Translations under genes and position numbers: made by a program
Notes under the pieces: model-generated
Databases searched by the model: none
Told to the model about the DNA's origin: nothing
What the model saw: the letters and a program-made list of their open reading frames with translations, nothing else
In this document: positions 60,587-61,230 of the stretch, one piece after another
How the letters are laid out: every line of letters begins with the position of its first letter
How positions within the stretch are numbered: position 1 is the stretch's first letter
Origin: Oscillospiraceae bacterium
Lineage (GTDB): Bacteria; Bacillota; Clostridia; Christensenellales; Aristaeellaceae
Assembly: GCA_031270865.1 (NCBI GenBank)
Contig: JAISWI010000031.1
Coordinates: 1 to 61,230 of the forward strand
Reading direction: 5' to 3'
DNA: 61,230 nt

Positions 60587-61160
60587 GGTTTATAACCTGC
60601 TCAATGAGTTGGAAGGGATGCTGGAGAACTGCCGGAAGGTGCCGTTCGCCGCGTCATACATGATCGACAGGGAAGCCGCGATAGAGATCGTAGGGGCGAT
60701 AAGGGACGCTATGCCGTCAGAATTGCGCGACGCGCTGAATCTGGTCAGGCAGGAGAACCGGATTATACAGAACGCGCAGAGGCAAGCGGATAGCAAAGTA
60801 GCGGACGCGGACAGCCAGGCAAGGATGATCCTGCAAGAGGCGCAGGATAAGGCCGATCAGCTGGTGTCGGACGCGGAAGCGCGCGCCAAGGAGAGGGAGA
60901 CGCGGGCCGCGGAACAGGCGAACCGGACGCTGGAGGCGGCGGAGCGCAAGGCTGAGGAGCGAACGAACCAGACCGCGATACTGAAACGAGCGGAGATGCA
61001 GGCGAATGAGTTGATTCAGAAAGCGCAGGGAGACGCGCAGCGGGTTTACTTGATGAACCTGGATCATTGCGAGGATCTGCTCAAGCAGGTTGAGGACAAG
61101 GCGATTGATATAGCGGGTAAGCTGCGCCAGAGCCGGAACGAGTTAGCGGAAGGGCGCTGA
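60576..61160 (+). CDS. Coiled-coil protein (DivIVA / Vma4-like annotation), unknown role
   Basis: 194 residues, largely a coiled coil from about residue 55 to 165, rich in Ala, Glu, Gln and Arg (QAKERETRAAEQANRTL-type heptads). The N-terminal head (ELEGMLENCRKVPFAASYMI) and C-terminal end (CEDLLKQVEDKAIDIAGKL) are conserved in Firmicute proteins found next to coaD/rsmD, often called ATPase or H+-ATPase subunit without evidence. It starts inside coaD (11-base overlap). A scaffold at the membrane or divisome is a guess. Its TGA is immediately followed by palindromic element copy D. Confidence 0.7.
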   Translation: METEVYNLLNELEGMLENCRKVPFAASYMIDREAAIEIVGAIRDAMPSELRDALNLVRQENRIIQNAQRQADSKVADADSQARMILQEAQDKADQLVSDAEARAKERETRAAEQANRTLEAAERKAEERTNQTAILKRAEMQANELIQKAQGDAQRVYLMNLDHCEDLLKQVEDKAIDIAGKLRQSRNELAEGR

Positions 61161-61230
61161 TGGAGGAACAACCTACCCTGGCCACGAGGGTCCAGCGTCA
61201 CGCTGGTCAGGGGGTCAAGGGGGGTGAAAC
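61161..61230 (+). repeat. Dispersed 3'-flanking palindromic element, copy D (cut by window end)
   Basis: Begins tggaggaacaacctaccctg directly after the TGA of the coiled-coil gene, continues through ccagcgtcacgctgg and ends mid-element (ggtgaaac) at the window edge. It is the same element as copy A in reverse, so the two contig ends lie in the same repeat family. Confidence 0.88.

Overview
The window looks like a piece of a high-GC (about 60%) Gram-positive genome from an anaerobic, gut-type member of the Clostridia. I base this on strong SD sequences, sigma-A type promoters (TTGNNN-17-TATAAT), a SpoVB-like flippase, YkvI, NlpC/P60 and SH3 wall proteins, a collagen-like (BclA-type) protein, ECF S components and Fe-S enzymes. 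Christensenellales is a guess from gene style, not a demonstration. Both window ends fall inside copies of one dispersed palindromic repeat, so the window is probably a whole assembly contig that broke at repeats.

Layout. 1-4.9 kb (minus): a YtfQRT-YjfF type sugar ABC importer whose ATPase gene carries an in-frame TAG. 5-9.1 kb: YkvI-like membrane protein, collagen-like protein, a small HTH-like protein and a GH39-family protein that seems to have lost both catalytic Glu. 9.2-19 kb (minus): a six-gene catabolic operon (E2, E3, fused E1 alpha-beta, aldolase-SDR fusion, PHP protein, SorE-like dehydrogenase), divergent from a sugar isomerase, a PD-(D/E)XK/XPD-type helicase and a URO-D-like protein. 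23.4-24.5 kb: a decayed multi-SH3 secreted protein. 24.6-30.4 kb: a Mrr-like membrane protein, nadD-yqeK fusion, rsfS, pgk, tpiA and htrA. 30.6-34.6 kb (minus): tautomerase, DUF1538, PII-like and URO-D-like genes. 35-42 kb: SpoVB-like flippase, a five-gene minus operon (ECF S component, NusG-II, Gx transporter, HAD, phosphotransferase), QueT, ComB and a Fe-S aldo/keto reductase. 42.4-45.2 kb: TrpXYZ-type ABC importer. 45.2-52.9 kb: SH3 protein, ABC-F protein with a long structured leader, NlpC/P60 protein, histidinol-phosphatase-like protein, YdcF, GLUG-repeat protein and a sugar isomerase. 53-53.7 kb: a large non-coding repeat field. 53.7-61.2 kb: divergent housekeeping operons, GNAT/murA/fmdB (minus) and ACT/alr/5-FTHF cyclo-ligase/membrane protein/rsmD/coaD/coiled-coil protein (plus).

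Working together. The 9.3-19 kb operon combines sugar-phosphate oxidoreduction and aldol cleavage with its own 2-oxo-acid dehydrogenase complex, which suggests conversion of a polyol or ketose phosphate to an acyl-CoA. pgk-tpiA supply lower glycolysis. murA, alr, the flippase and the NlpC/SH3 proteins serve the cell wall.

Most notable non-gene signals: a palindromic element found just 3' of stop codons (four copies), a second composite repeat family (9.2, 34.7 and 53 kb) ending in a 32-bp tandem array, non-canonical start codons (nadD probably ATT), and a structured leader before the ABC-F gene. All family assignments are by eye; no database search was run.
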